The notes under the pieces were generated by a model that did no database searches, had not been told where the DNA came from, and was given only the letters and a program-made list of their open reading frames with translations. From Halorubrum salsamenti (GTDB taxonomy: Archaea > Halobacteriota > Halobacteria > Halobacteriales > Haloferacaceae), in assembly GCF_007671685.1 (NCBI RefSeq), contig NZ_VCNL01000002.1, positions 186,001-250,000 on the forward strand: DNA of 64,000 bases. Direction: 5' to 3'. Shown here in pieces: positions 26,009 to 34,458 of this stretch. The position numbers were made by a program, and so were the translations under genes. The first letter of the stretch is position 1; each line of letters opens with the position of its first letter.

Positions 26009-26984
26009 TGCCGGCGATTCGTCGAGCGACATCGGTGTGCAGCCCGAGAACGCAGCGGGCGACCGCCCGGTCGTCGTCGAGGATCTCACGAAGGAGTTCG
26101 GGAGCGTGGTGGCTAACGACTCCGTCTCGTTCGCCGTGAACGAAGGCGAGGTGTTCGGCTTCCTCGGCCCGAACGGTGCCGGGAAGTCGACGACCATACG
26201 GATGCTGTTGGGTATGTTACATCCCACCTCGGGGACGGCGAGGGTTCTTGGCGCTGACATCCGCGATGAGGCCGCGCTGACCGCGGCCAAGCGCCGGATC
26301 GGGTACCTTCCGGCGCATCTCGGATTCGACGAGTCGATGACCGGAGAGGCGGTTCTCGACTATCACGGCGCGATGAAAGGCGAAACCCGCCGAGACGAGC
26401 TGTTGGAGCTGTTCACGCCGCCGATCGATCGACCGATACGGGAGTACTCCACCGGGAACACACGGATGCTCGGACTGGTGCAGGTGTTCATGCACGACCC
26501 CGACCTCGTGATCATGGACGAGCCCACCGCCGGGCTCGACCCGCTCAAACAGGAGCGGTTCAACGAGTTCGTCCGGGAGGAGCGCGACCGCGGGACGACC
26601 GTGTTCTTCTCCTCGCACGTGCTGAGCGAAGTACGGCGCGTCTGTGACCGTGTCGGCATCCTCCGCGCCGGCTCCCTGGTCGAGCTCGAGAACGTCGATG
26701 CGCTGCTCCATCGGAGCGGGAAGCGCGTGCGCGTTCACGCGAACAACGCGGCGGTGGCGGCGATAACCGCTCTCGACGGCGCCGTCGGAACGGAGCGGTT
26801 CGCCGACGGTGTCCAGTTCATCTACGCCGGAGACGCCAACGCGCTCCTCCGCGAACTCTCGGCACACGACATCCACGACGTGGCGATCGGCGAGCCCCCG
26901 ATCGAGGACGTGTTCGCTCACTATTACGGGACCGACGGGACCGAAGACACCGGCGACGCCGCCGAGAGGAGTTCGAATGCTTGA
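25998..26984 (+). CDS. ABC transporter ATP-binding protein
   Basis: A 328-residue ATPase of ABC-2 type exporters. Walker A is GPNGAGKST (57-65) and Walker B is LVIMDEP. The signature loop reads YSTGNTRMLGL rather than LSGGQ, a variant seen in this subfamily. The first 25 residues are a disordered tail. The region after residue 220 is an accessory domain. It overlaps the upstream COG1361 gene by 11 bp and the permease gene by 8 bp. Confidence 0.94.
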   Translation: MSGDAGDSSSDIGVQPENAAGDRPVVVEDLTKEFGSVVANDSVSFAVNEGEVFGFLGPNGAGKSTTIRMLLGMLHPTSGTARVLGADIRDEAALTAAKRRIGYLPAHLGFDESMTGEAVLDYHGAMKGETRRDELLELFTPPIDRPIREYSTGNTRMLGLVQVFMHDPDLVIMDEPTAGLDPLKQERFNEFVREERDRGTTVFFSSHVLSEVRRVCDRVGILRAGSLVELENVDALLHRSGKRVRVHANNAAVAAITALDGAVGTERFADGVQFIYAGDANALLRELSAHDIHDVAIGEPPIEDVFAHYYGTDGTEDTGDAAERSSNA

Positions 26985-27762
26985 GACCGCTCGGTACGAG
27001 GGGCGGCGACGGATCCGCGGCGCCGCGGTCCTCACGGCCGGCGTCGGGGCGTACGCGGGGTTCATCGTCTGGTACTTCACGGTGCTCGAGGGGGTCGACT
27101 ACGAGGACGTATTCGAGGACCTGCCGCCGGCGATGCTGGAGGCGTTCGGCATCGAGAGCCTGTCGACGATCGAAGGGTTCCTCGGCGCGCAGGTGTTCAA
27201 CTTCGTCTGGCTGCTCGGGTTGGGACTGTACTTCGCGTACGTCGCTGGCGGTACCGTCGCGGGGGACATAGAGACGGGACGGATGGATCTGCTGTTGTCG
27301 CTTCCCGTCATGCGGTCCCGGCTGCTCGTCGAGAAGTTCGCCGCGCTGCTCGTTCCGATGATCGCCGTCAACGCCTTCGGCGGCCCGATAATCTACCTGT
27401 TCGTCGTCGCCGTCGGGGAGTCGGTCCCGGTCGACAACCTGTTCCTCGCACATCTGCTGTCGGTCCCGTACCTCCTCGTCTGTGCGGGGATCGGTCTCGT
27501 GTTCTCGGTCGCTGTCGACCGCGCGGCGATCGCTGAACGGGGAGCCGTCGGCACCGTCTTCGTCTTATATCTCGTTGAGTCGGTCGTCGGCGGCGCAGAC
27601 GCGTACGACTGGATACAGTACCTGAGCCCGACGCAGTACTACGACCCGACGCCGATCCTGATCGACGGCTCGTTTGAGCCGATCGATTCGGCCATCCTGA
27701 TCGTCGCCTTCGTCGGCCTGCTCGTCCTCTCACAAGCCCTGTTCGAGCGTCGAGACGTGTGA
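26977..27762 (+). CDS. ABC-2 type transporter permease
   Basis: A 261-residue membrane protein with six predicted helices, for example AAVLTAGVGAYAGFIVWYF and FNFVWLLGLGLYFAYVAG. The loop AGDIETGRMDLLLSLPVMRSRLLVEKF is the hallmark of ABC-2 permeases. The ATG at 26977 is chosen because it has a Shine-Dalgarno match (GAGGAG) and overlaps the ATPase stop by 8 bp. Substrate unknown. Confidence 0.92.
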   Translation: MLETARYEGRRRIRGAAVLTAGVGAYAGFIVWYFTVLEGVDYEDVFEDLPPAMLEAFGIESLSTIEGFLGAQVFNFVWLLGLGLYFAYVAGGTVAGDIETGRMDLLLSLPVMRSRLLVEKFAALLVPMIAVNAFGGPIIYLFVVAVGESVPVDNLFLAHLLSVPYLLVCAGIGLVFSVAVDRAAIAERGAVGTVFVLYLVESVVGGADAYDWIQYLSPTQYYDPTPILIDGSFEPIDSAILIVAFVGLLVLSQALFERRDV

Positions 27763-27833
27763 TATCGCCCGAGACGCGGGTGTTCGCGCTCGCCGATACG
27801 TTAATACGTTTCTGTCGCCTCGGTTAGGCCACG

Positions 27834-28451
27834 ATGATGCTTCCGACCCACGTGATCGGCGGGATGCTGCTCGCCGCGCCGTTGGTGCGCGTGGCTCCGG
27901 AACTGGCGCCGATCGGCTTCGTCGCCGGGTTCCTCGGGGGGCTCTTCCCGGATCTCGACATGTACGTCGGCCACCGGAAGACCCTCCACTTCCCCGTGTA
28001 CTACACCGCGTTCGCGGCGCTCGCCCTCCTCGCGGCCCTAGCCGCGCCGTCGGCGGCGACCGTCGGCGCCGCCCTGTTCCTCCTCGGCGCGGCCGTCCAC
28101 AGCGTCGCAGACATGTACGGCGGCGGGCTAGAGCTGCGCCCGTGGGAGGGGAACTCCGACCGCGCCGTGTACAACCATTATCGCGGGACGTGGATAGCCC
28201 CGCGGCGGCTCGTCCGGTACGACGGCGCGGTCGAGGACCTCGCGCTGTCGATCGGTCTGGCGCTTCCCCTCCTGTACCTGGTCAACGGTCCGTTCCGGCA
28301 GATCGTACTCGGCACGCTTCTCGTCGCGGCCGTCTACACGATGACTCGGCGGTACCTCGCGGAGCTCGCGGCCCGGATCACTCCCTACGCCCCGGACGCG
28401 GTGTTGCCGTTCCTCCCGGACCGCTACCACGACGACGACGCGAAGCGGTAA
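27834..28451 (+). CDS. YdjM-like membrane-bound metal-dependent hydrolase family protein
   Basis: A 205-residue membrane protein. It has the family pattern of an early histidine (PTHVIGGMLL), LFPDLDMYVGHRKTLHFPVY with Asp and His metal-ligand candidates, and AAVHSVADMYGGGLELRPW. Four helices are visible. Proteins of this group are called metal-dependent hydrolases or inner membrane proteins; no substrate is known. ATG codons at 27834 and 27837 are both possible. A ttaatacg box lies about 30 nt upstream. Confidence 0.82.
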   Translation: MMLPTHVIGGMLLAAPLVRVAPELAPIGFVAGFLGGLFPDLDMYVGHRKTLHFPVYYTAFAALALLAALAAPSAATVGAALFLLGAAVHSVADMYGGGLELRPWEGNSDRAVYNHYRGTWIAPRRLVRYDGAVEDLALSIGLALPLLYLVNGPFRQIVLGTLLVAAVYTMTRRYLAELAARITPYAPDAVLPFLPDRYHDDDAKR

Positions 28452-28484
28452 GAAGCGGTCGCGGTCAGTCCCTATTACGACTCC

Positions 28485-29282
28485 TCAGTCGAGCCCGTCG
28501 ATCGCGCGCGCCGCGTCGAGCACCTCGTCGTGGAGGCGCCCGTTCGAGACGACGAGCCCCGTCGAGTCGTGTCGCCAGCGGTTCCCTTCCAGATCCGTCG
28601 CCGTCCCGCCGGCCTGTCGAACCATGAACACGCCCGCGACGGAGTCCCAGGGGTTCGCCCGCAGGTTCGAGAGGGTCCCCTCCAGCCCGCCGGCGGCGAC
28701 GGTCGGCAACACGATCTGTGCGGCGCCGAGGCGGCGCAGATCGCTGAACCGCCGGACGATCGCCTCGCAGGCGGCGGCGTACTCGTCGCGGGAGTCGTGG
28801 TCCCACCACAGCGTCGGGTCTACCGTGGCCCGTCGCGGGTCCGACACGTCGCTGACGGACAGCCGCTCCCCGTTGCGGTACGCGCCGTCCGCGTCGGCGG
28901 TGTACACGTCGCCCAGCGCGGGCGCGACGGTGGCCGCGGCGACCGGCTCGCCGTCGACGACGGCCGCGACCGCGGTCCCCCACACGCGGATGTCTCGGAC
29001 GTAGTTGTGGGTGCCGTCGATCGGATCGATCACCCACGCGGCGCCCTCCTCGGGGACGGTCTTGCGCTCGTCCTCCTCCTCGCCCACGATCGCGTCGTCC
29101 GGGAACGTCTCGCGGATCGCCTCGATCACGGTGCGCTGGGCCGCGCGGTCCGCCTCCGTCACCACGTCGTCCTCGCCTTTGGTCTCGACGTCGATGTCGC
29201 TCCGGAACCGCTCGTTCGCGACCCGCGCGCCGGCTCGTGCCGCACGCTCGGCGACGGCGGCGCGCTCGTCTGCGTCGGCCAT
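28485..29282 (-). CDS. Inositol monophosphatase / fructose-1,6-bisphosphatase family protein
   Basis: A 265-residue Mg2+-dependent phosphatase. Metal-binding motifs are GEEEDE, WVIDPIDGTHNYVRDI and the C-terminal WDSVAGVFMVRQAGG. Archaeal members hydrolyse inositol-1-phosphate and some also fructose-1,6-bisphosphate; sequence does not decide between them. The ATG at 29282 is used because upstream residues of the open frame have no family match. The 28451-28485 gap separates it from a convergent gene. Confidence 0.92.
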   Translation of the reverse strand: MADADERAAVAERAARAGARVANERFRSDIDVETKGEDDVVTEADRAAQRTVIEAIRETFPDDAIVGEEEDERKTVPEEGAAWVIDPIDGTHNYVRDIRVWGTAVAAVVDGEPVAAATVAPALGDVYTADADGAYRNGERLSVSDVSDPRRATVDPTLWWDHDSRDEYAAACEAIVRRFSDLRRLGAAQIVLPTVAAGGLEGTLSNLRANPWDSVAGVFMVRQAGGTATDLEGNRWRHDSTGLVVSNGRLHDEVLDAARAIDGLD

Positions 29283-29403
29283 GGGCACGGTCCGACCGCT
29301 GGACGCGTATAAACGTCGATCCCGCGAGCGGCGGGCCACCGGAACGATTAACTCAGTTCCGAATCCGAGTACATTTAAGTGGTCTTGGGAGAGATAGACG
29401 CGT

Positions 29404-29661
29404 ATGCAACCAGAGGAAGCGGTCCGCCAGCTCGAGTACGCCATCGACGCCTCGCTCGACGAGACCGGACAGCGCACGGCCGCCGGCTACCGGCCCACCT
29501 TCGAGCGCGTCGCCGACCGCGCCGACGGAAGCGCCGTGTACGCGCTCGCCTGCGACCTCGCCGGTGAGGTCGTCGCCGGGGAGTGTCCCAGCCCCGCCGA
29601 GGCGAACGCGACCGCCGAGCGCGTGCTCGACGACTGGGCGTACACCGACGGCGGGGCGTAG
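29404..29661 (+). CDS. Small conserved haloarchaeal protein, function unknown
   Basis: An 85-residue acidic protein with a helical N-terminus (PEEAVRQLEYAIDASLDET), a two-strand hairpin (SAVYALACDLAGEVVAGEC) and a C-terminal helix (EANATAERVLDDWA). It has no Cys motif and no membrane segment. The start ATG at 29404 has a catttaagtgg box about 30 nt upstream, supporting real expression. Confidence 0.72.
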   Translation: MQPEEAVRQLEYAIDASLDETGQRTAAGYRPTFERVADRADGSAVYALACDLAGEVVAGECPSPAEANATAERVLDDWAYTDGGA

Positions 29662-29943
29662 AGTCCCACCGGCTCGGCGGACGCCGTCGACCCTTCTTCT
29701 GTTAACTGCGATCGTGTCCAGCGACCGATCCGTCGCGCGTCGGTCCTCGATAGACTGTTCGACATCTTGAACGCGCGATCGCGGATAGGCTCTCCCCCGT
29801 GATTTCGGAGTAGTCCGGCGGCTGGAGTGCCACTGCTCGAAGCCGATTCTCGTCCGATTCGAACTCGATTGCGAGACTGGGACCGCGTTGAGAATAGCGA
29901 CTAAAGGACCCCGACGGTCCGCTTTCAATTTCCGGAGTGGTAT
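29662..29943. other. Lower-GC intergenic stretch without a recognised gene
   Basis: About 280 bp of lower GC than its neighbours. Short open frames on the minus strand are not similar to anything I recognise. A small inverted repeat GGACC-CCGAC-GGTCC lies at 29906-29920. It could be the decayed remains of a mobile element, but no terminal repeats or transposase piece can be shown. Confidence 0.4.
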
Positions 29944-29968
29944 TCAAAACAGCCAAAACAAAATGAAA
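29944..29968 (-). terminator. T-rich terminator after the DUF1102 gene
   Basis: Read on the minus strand this gives three runs of four T in 25 nt, starting about 30 nt after the stop codon at 29999. Oligo-T runs of this kind end transcription in archaea. Confidence 0.6.
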
Positions 29969-29998
29969 CTGAACCGCTGTCAACTGCTAACGGTACAG

Positions 29999-30589
29999 TT
30001 ACGTCGACGAGTTGCTCCCGTACGGACCGTCTGCATCGGTGACGGCGAACGTGATCTCTCCACCCGGCAGGCTGGTCCTGTCTCGCGCATCGATCGCCAC
30101 ACCAACGAGCGTGGACTCACCCGGACCGAGACCCCCACCACTCGCGTTGGTGGTGTCATATCCTCCGAAGTCATCCCAGCTGGGGTAGAAGCTGTCTTCA
30201 GGGTAGGTCCCGCTGTACTCTTCGTAGACCTCCTTGGGGACGAAATGCCACCGATCGGGATCGGCCAGCCCGGACTTATCAATGGTTATGTCGAGGTCAT
30301 TGGGACCGTTGTTCACGATCCGGAACACTCCGTCAAATGTCGACACCGAGTCGGCATTGATACCAGCGCCACCTTCGCCGTTAGCAGCGAAATCCAGCTG
30401 GAGTTTTTTGCCATTCCTATCGGCGTACGGTGACGTGTCCTCGAGACCCAGGTATGCGCTGCCGTCGCCCGCCACATTGACGTTAACACTTCGAGTAGCC
30501 TCAACACTCGCGAACGCACCAGTACCTGTTGCAGCCGCCCCGCCGGCGACGAGCGATCCCATTCCGATCACGAATTTGCGTCGTTCCAT
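29999..30589 (-). CDS. Exported DUF1102 family protein
   Basis: A 196-residue exported protein with N-terminus MERRKFVIGMGSLVAGGAAATGTGAFA, a twin-arginine or SipW-like signal. The mature part opens with the family segment RSVNVNVAGDGSAYLGLEDTSPYA and holds beta-strands up to the C-terminus. Function is unknown; such proteins are thought to be surface or filament subunits by analogy. The ATG at 30589 is chosen over the GTG at 30601 because AGGTGAG lies upstream as a ribosome site. A paralogous segment occurs in the gene at 31623. Confidence 0.85.
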   Translation of the reverse strand: MERRKFVIGMGSLVAGGAAATGTGAFASVEATRSVNVNVAGDGSAYLGLEDTSPYADRNGKKLQLDFAANGEGGAGINADSVSTFDGVFRIVNNGPNDLDITIDKSGLADPDRWHFVPKEVYEEYSGTYPEDSFYPSWDDFGGYDTTNASGGGLGPGESTLVGVAIDARDRTSLPGGEITFAVTDADGPYGSNSST

Positions 30590-30601
30590 GTCGTATCTCA
30601 C

Positions 30602-30969
30602 CTGTGTTACGCACCCCCGTAACCCGGACGCCCGGGCCGGGAGCGCTCGGATAATACATACGGGGGATTGTACTTCGTTATGACATTCTCGACATGTTCG
30701 CGTGCCGGCCTCGATGTGTGACGTGCGCGGCTCGATGCGAAGTATGCGGCCCTCGCTAACGACATCGGGACAGTCCTGAAAGCGAGTTAATTAGTTCCTA
30801 ACGCACGTTAGGAGGCTAATAGAATATTCAACAACGGCCTGAAGAACACGCTGAAAGCCCGTCGGATCGTCGGCCGACCCTCGTCAGACCGACGATCCGT
30901 TCCTGATTGTGATAGAAAAAGTATGTATTAAGGTAAACTATCCTACCTATTTATGGCAGATTACCACAC
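30602..30969. other. AT-rich divergent regulatory region
   Basis: About 370 bp between the exported DUF1102 gene and the winged-helix gene, distinctly richer in A and T than the rest of the window. It holds the palindrome at 30797-30812 and a TATA-like tatttat near 30949. I see no gene here. Confidence 0.6.
30797..30812. promoter_or_regulatory. Perfect 7-bp-arm palindrome, candidate operator
   Basis: CCTAACGCACGTTAGG has arms CCTAACG and CGTTAGG around CA. It lies between the divergent DUF1102 and winged-helix genes, about 150 bp upstream of the regulator, the usual place for an operator. A further TTAG/CTAA pair flanks it. Confidence 0.5.
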
Positions 30970-31626
30970 ATGGTTCAATCGAGATTCGCTGGTTCGGTGG
31001 AGGGGAATCCGCCGACGAAGAATCCGGGTGTTACACCGATGGGATCTACCACTGCGATCACGAACGAACCGAGCCGGAATGGGGGTGAACTGTCCGAGGA
31101 GGAAGTCTTCGAGGTGCTGTCGAACCGACGCCGCCGCTTCGTCATCCACGCGCTCAAGCGCGCGGAGAAGCCGATCGACGTCTCCGAGCTCTCCACGCAC
31201 GTCACCGCGTGGGAGCGCGACGTCGATCCCGACGAGGTCCGGTACGAGGACCGCCGAAACGTGTACAGCACGCTCCAGCGCACACACCTGCCGAAGCTGG
31301 AGGAGAAGAACGTGGTGACGGTCGACGGGGAGGCGAACCTCGTCGAGCCGACGCCTGAGCTGGAGAGCCTGGATATCTACGTCGAGGTCCTCCGCAGCAG
31401 GGAGATCCCGTGGAGCCTCTACTACCTCGGGCTCGTGGGCGTCACCGTGTCCCTCCTGCTCGCCGTTGCCACGGGAACACCGGGGTTCGCGGGACTCGAA
31501 GCGCTCGACGTGGGAATGTTCACCACGACCGCCTTTGGCATCTCGGCCGCCGCTCACCACGTCATCGGGCGCCGGGCACGCCTCGGAAACACCGAGAAGC
31601 CGCCCGAACTCCGCAAGCAAGAATGA
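30970..31626 (+). CDS. DUF7344-type winged-helix protein with membrane helices
   Basis: A 218-residue protein. Residues about 38-125 are a winged helix of the haloarchaeal DUF7344 type (EEEVFEVLSNRRRRFVIHALKRAEKPIDVSELSTHV, YSTLQRTHLPKLEEKNVV). Two membrane helices follow (YYLGLVGVTVSLLLAVATG and GMFTTTAFGISAAAHHVI), so the DNA-binding part faces the cytoplasm from a membrane anchor. The start at 30970 is close to the predicted transcription start; ATG at 31039 is the alternative. The stop overlaps the next gene by 4 bp. It may regulate the adjacent exported proteins. Confidence 0.8.
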   Translation: MVQSRFAGSVEGNPPTKNPGVTPMGSTTAITNEPSRNGGELSEEEVFEVLSNRRRRFVIHALKRAEKPIDVSELSTHVTAWERDVDPDEVRYEDRRNVYSTLQRTHLPKLEEKNVVTVDGEANLVEPTPELESLDIYVEVLRSREIPWSLYYLGLVGVTVSLLLAVATGTPGFAGLEALDVGMFTTTAFGISAAAHHVIGRRARLGNTEKPPELRKQE

Positions 31627-32510
31627 GCGCCACAACCCGGACGCCGCCGGCCCGTGTGAGCGCCCTCCGCACGCTGAGCCTCGTGCTCGCGTTCGCGGCG
31701 GGAATTGGACTGATATTCGGCACCGCCGGGTTCACGGCGATGGAGGCCGACCGCGGGGTGGCCGTCAACGTCACCGACGACCGGAGCGCGTACCTCGGCT
31801 ACGAGCCGCTCACCGACGAAGTCCACGACGGCGAGTCCACGGCGGTCGTCGAGTATCGCAACCGGTTCGACGGCGACCTCGACGAGTTCGACGTCTCCGT
31901 CACGGCCCCGGAGGCGACCGGCGTGACCGTCACCGACGTGGACGCCCCCGACAGCCTCTCGATGGGGAACGCGAGCCGGGTCGCTGTCACGCTGGACTGC
32001 GCGCGCGAACGGGAGGTCGACCTCCTGTTCGAGGCCGACGGGAGCGGCGACGGCGTCAGCGTCTCGCTGGACCGTACCCACACCGTGACCTGCGTGCCGG
32101 AGGGACCGACGGTGACGGGCGTCGAATTCGACGGCGCGGCGAACGGCAACGTCACCGTTCGGGGGACAGACGGAGGGGTCGAAGCGAACGTGTGGATCGC
32201 CGAGAACCCCCCGGCCGAGTCGGTCGACGGCCTCACCGAAGTGAAATTCGACGGAGCGGAGACGTTCGACACCGCCGAGAGGATTCGCCCGCAGGTCGAC
32301 GCCACGCCGCGGAACTGGAAGATCGTCGCCGTCGAGTTCCCCGGACAGAGCGTCACATACCTCCATCCCGGCTGGAACGCCGGCGTCTACGAGACGCCCT
32401 CGGCGGGCGACGGGGTCGCCTACAACGGGGCGGTCGACGAGGAGTTCCTGTTGGACGCCTCGGTCGAGAACGGGGAGGTCGTCACCGGCGAGAGCGAGGA
32501 CGGCGACTGA
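31623..32510 (+). CDS. Exported protein with a DUF1102-like start
   Basis: A 295-residue protein with an N-terminal hydrophobic segment (LRTLSLVLAFAAGIGLIFGTAGFTA). Just after it comes GVAVNVTDDRSAYLGYEPL, which matches the opening of the mature DUF1102 protein at 29999-30589. The rest is beta-rich and acidic with EYRNRF and VAVTLDCARE. It overlaps the regulator gene by 4 bp, so both are in one operon. Function unknown; a surface role is likely from the signal. Confidence 0.75.
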   Translation: MSATTRTPPARVSALRTLSLVLAFAAGIGLIFGTAGFTAMEADRGVAVNVTDDRSAYLGYEPLTDEVHDGESTAVVEYRNRFDGDLDEFDVSVTAPEATGVTVTDVDAPDSLSMGNASRVAVTLDCAREREVDLLFEADGSGDGVSVSLDRTHTVTCVPEGPTVTGVEFDGAANGNVTVRGTDGGVEANVWIAENPPAESVDGLTEVKFDGAETFDTAERIRPQVDATPRNWKIVAVEFPGQSVTYLHPGWNAGVYETPSAGDGVAYNGAVDEEFLLDASVENGEVVTGESEDGD

Positions 32511-32532
32511 CCCCTCCCGCAGTCGACCCGTT

Positions 32533-33777
32533 TTATAATCCGATCCGCTCGCCGAGTTTCGGCGCGCTCGCCGCAACCCCGTCCTCGCGCAAGTCCGACG
32601 CGAACGCCTCGCAGCGGTCGCCGTGGTTCACGAGCACCCGCGCCCCCCGGTAGTCGTCGAGGAACGACTCCAGCCCCCCGCGGTCGGCGTGCGCGGAGAA
32701 GTCGAACGACTCGACACGGGCGCTCACCGGACGCACCGTCCCGTTTATCGCCAGCCGGCCGTGGTCCTGTAGCTCGCGGCCGGGCGTCCCCTCGACCTGG
32801 TACCCCGTCAGCGTCACCATATTGGTCGGGCTGCCGCGGATCTCCGGGAGGTACGAGTGAACCGGCCCTCCGGCGAGCATCCCCGAGGTAGTGATGATCA
32901 GTTCGTTGTCGCCGGCGATCCGCTCGCGCTGGCCGTCGCGGCCGGTGACGAAGCGCGAGGCCCCCGCCGCCCGACGGAGCGCCTCCGGATCGCGCAGGAA
33001 CTCGGGATGCCGGCGCACCAGCCGCGTCACCTCGACGCCCATGCCGTCGACGTAGGGGGTCAGGTCGTTGGCGTGGGCGACGAGCATGAGCTCCTGGGTC
33101 CGCCCGATCGCGAACGCGGGCGCGACGACGGTGCCGCCCTCCCAGATCGCCGTCTTCGCGCGCTCCGCCCAGCGGTCCTCGACGATCCGGCGGTCCTCGT
33201 GGGTCACGTCCGCGTACGTCGACTCGCAGATGACGGCGTCGGCGTCGGGCCGCGCGGTCGTGCCGGAGACCAGCCGCTGGTCGTCGGTGTGGAAGTCGCC
33301 GGTGTAGAGGAGGCGGGTTTCTCCGTCATCAACCACCACGTGCGCCGACCCCGGGATGTGGCCGGCGTTGTAAAGCGTCACCTCGTAGGCGGTCCCGCCC
33401 GCCTCGACGACGAACGGCTCCCGGTAGGCGTGGCGCTCCTCGACCTCGCCGAGCCGCGCGACGTGCTCCTCCGAGAAGGGACAGAGCGGGCTGTTGCCGT
33501 GGAGTTTCAGGGTGTCTCGCGCCAGCGTCCGCGCGAGTTCCGCGGTCGGCGGCGTCCAGTGGATCGCCGGCCGACGGGTCCCTTTTAAGAGAGCCGGCAC
33601 CGCGCCGACGTGGTCGAGGTGGCCGTGCGAGACCACGACCGCGTCGGGCTCGGGGTCTCGGAGGGGGTACTGCGGCGGGTCTGCGGTCAACAGGCCGTAG
33701 TCTAAGAGCAGCGCGTCGTCGACGAGGACCGCGCTCCGTCCCACCTCGCGGGCGCCGCCGAGGAACTCGACCTCCAT
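32533..33777 (-). CDS. Beta-CASP metallo-beta-lactamase fold RNase
   Basis: A 414-residue protein of the CPSF73-like beta-CASP family of RNA endo/exonucleases. Metallo-beta-lactamase motifs are SHGHLDHVG, GHIPGSAHVVV, YTGDFHTDD and NHGD; the beta-CASP insert shows ICESTYAD and FDFSAHADRGGL. It lacks the N-terminal KH domains of archaeal aCPSF1. It probably acts in RNA processing. The ATG at 33777 is chosen over a GTG 12 nt upstream. Confidence 0.92.
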   Translation of the reverse strand: MEVEFLGGAREVGRSAVLVDDALLLDYGLLTADPPQYPLRDPEPDAVVVSHGHLDHVGAVPALLKGTRRPAIHWTPPTAELARTLARDTLKLHGNSPLCPFSEEHVARLGEVEERHAYREPFVVEAGGTAYEVTLYNAGHIPGSAHVVVDDGETRLLYTGDFHTDDQRLVSGTTARPDADAVICESTYADVTHEDRRIVEDRWAERAKTAIWEGGTVVAPAFAIGRTQELMLVAHANDLTPYVDGMGVEVTRLVRRHPEFLRDPEALRRAAGASRFVTGRDGQRERIAGDNELIITTSGMLAGGPVHSYLPEIRGSPTNMVTLTGYQVEGTPGRELQDHGRLAINGTVRPVSARVESFDFSAHADRGGLESFLDDYRGARVLVNHGDRCEAFASDLREDGVAASAPKLGERIGL

Positions 33778-33801
33778 GCCGGGACCCACTCGCCCGCCGC
33801 G

Positions 33802-34446
33802 TTAGTGCTCGTCGGTCCGGGTATCTCCGGATCGCGGCCCGATCGAGTCGAAAGTCGGCCCGAGGACCGGCAGCGGACCGAAGACCCACACCCACGCCGC
33901 GAGCATGAGCGCCCCCGGCAGCTCCGGGAGCGCGAGCCCGGACACCGGCCACCAGCCCGCGGCGAACGTCGCCCAGACGGCGACGTGAACCGGGACGAAC
34001 GCGAGGGCGACGCGCCCGGTCGCCGTCCCGCGTCGAGCGAGGCCGTCGACGGCGAACGCGACCGTGACGAGGGCGTAAAACCCGATCGCGGCCGGGCCGT
34101 GAAGCGGCTCCGTGAGGTCGAAGCCCCCGACGCCGGCCATCGCGACCATCGCGAGCACGAGGACCGCCGTCCGGACCGCGGCGACCGCCCCGCGACCCGC
34201 CGACGACCTCCAGAGGCCGAGGGCGTAACCGACGCCCGCGACGCCCCCGAGAACGAGCCCCCCGTTGAATACGGGGGCGCTCCGGCCGCGAACCCCCAGA
34301 TCGGAGAGCGCGTCGCTCGTCCACGAGAACGTCGGGTCGAGGAGGACCGCGACGGCGATTCCGCCGAGCGCGAGCAGGGTGGCCGCGGCGCCGAGGAATC
34401 GCGTGGCGGCGACGCGGTCGGCGTCGACAGTGTCGGCGGCGGCCAT
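33802..34446 (-). CDS. DUF998 family membrane protein
   Basis: A 214-residue protein with six predicted membrane helices and the DUF998 pattern: FSWTSDALSDLGVRG after the first helix, then VFNGGLVLGGVAGVGYALGL and LHGPAAIGFYALVTVAFAVDG. The family is of unknown function. It lies between the beta-CASP nuclease and GINS genes on the same strand with short gaps. Confidence 0.85.
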   Translation of the reverse strand: MAAADTVDADRVAATRFLGAAATLLALGGIAVAVLLDPTFSWTSDALSDLGVRGRSAPVFNGGLVLGGVAGVGYALGLWRSSAGRGAVAAVRTAVLVLAMVAMAGVGGFDLTEPLHGPAAIGFYALVTVAFAVDGLARRGTATGRVALAFVPVHVAVWATFAAGWWPVSGLALPELPGALMLAAWVWVFGPLPVLGPTFDSIGPRSGDTRTDEH

Positions 34447-34458
34447 CGAGAAGCGGTC

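Noticed and set aside
29662..29943. Remains of an insertion sequence
   Set aside because: Lower GC and short broken frames suggest it, but no terminal inverted repeats, target duplication or transposase motif can be shown.
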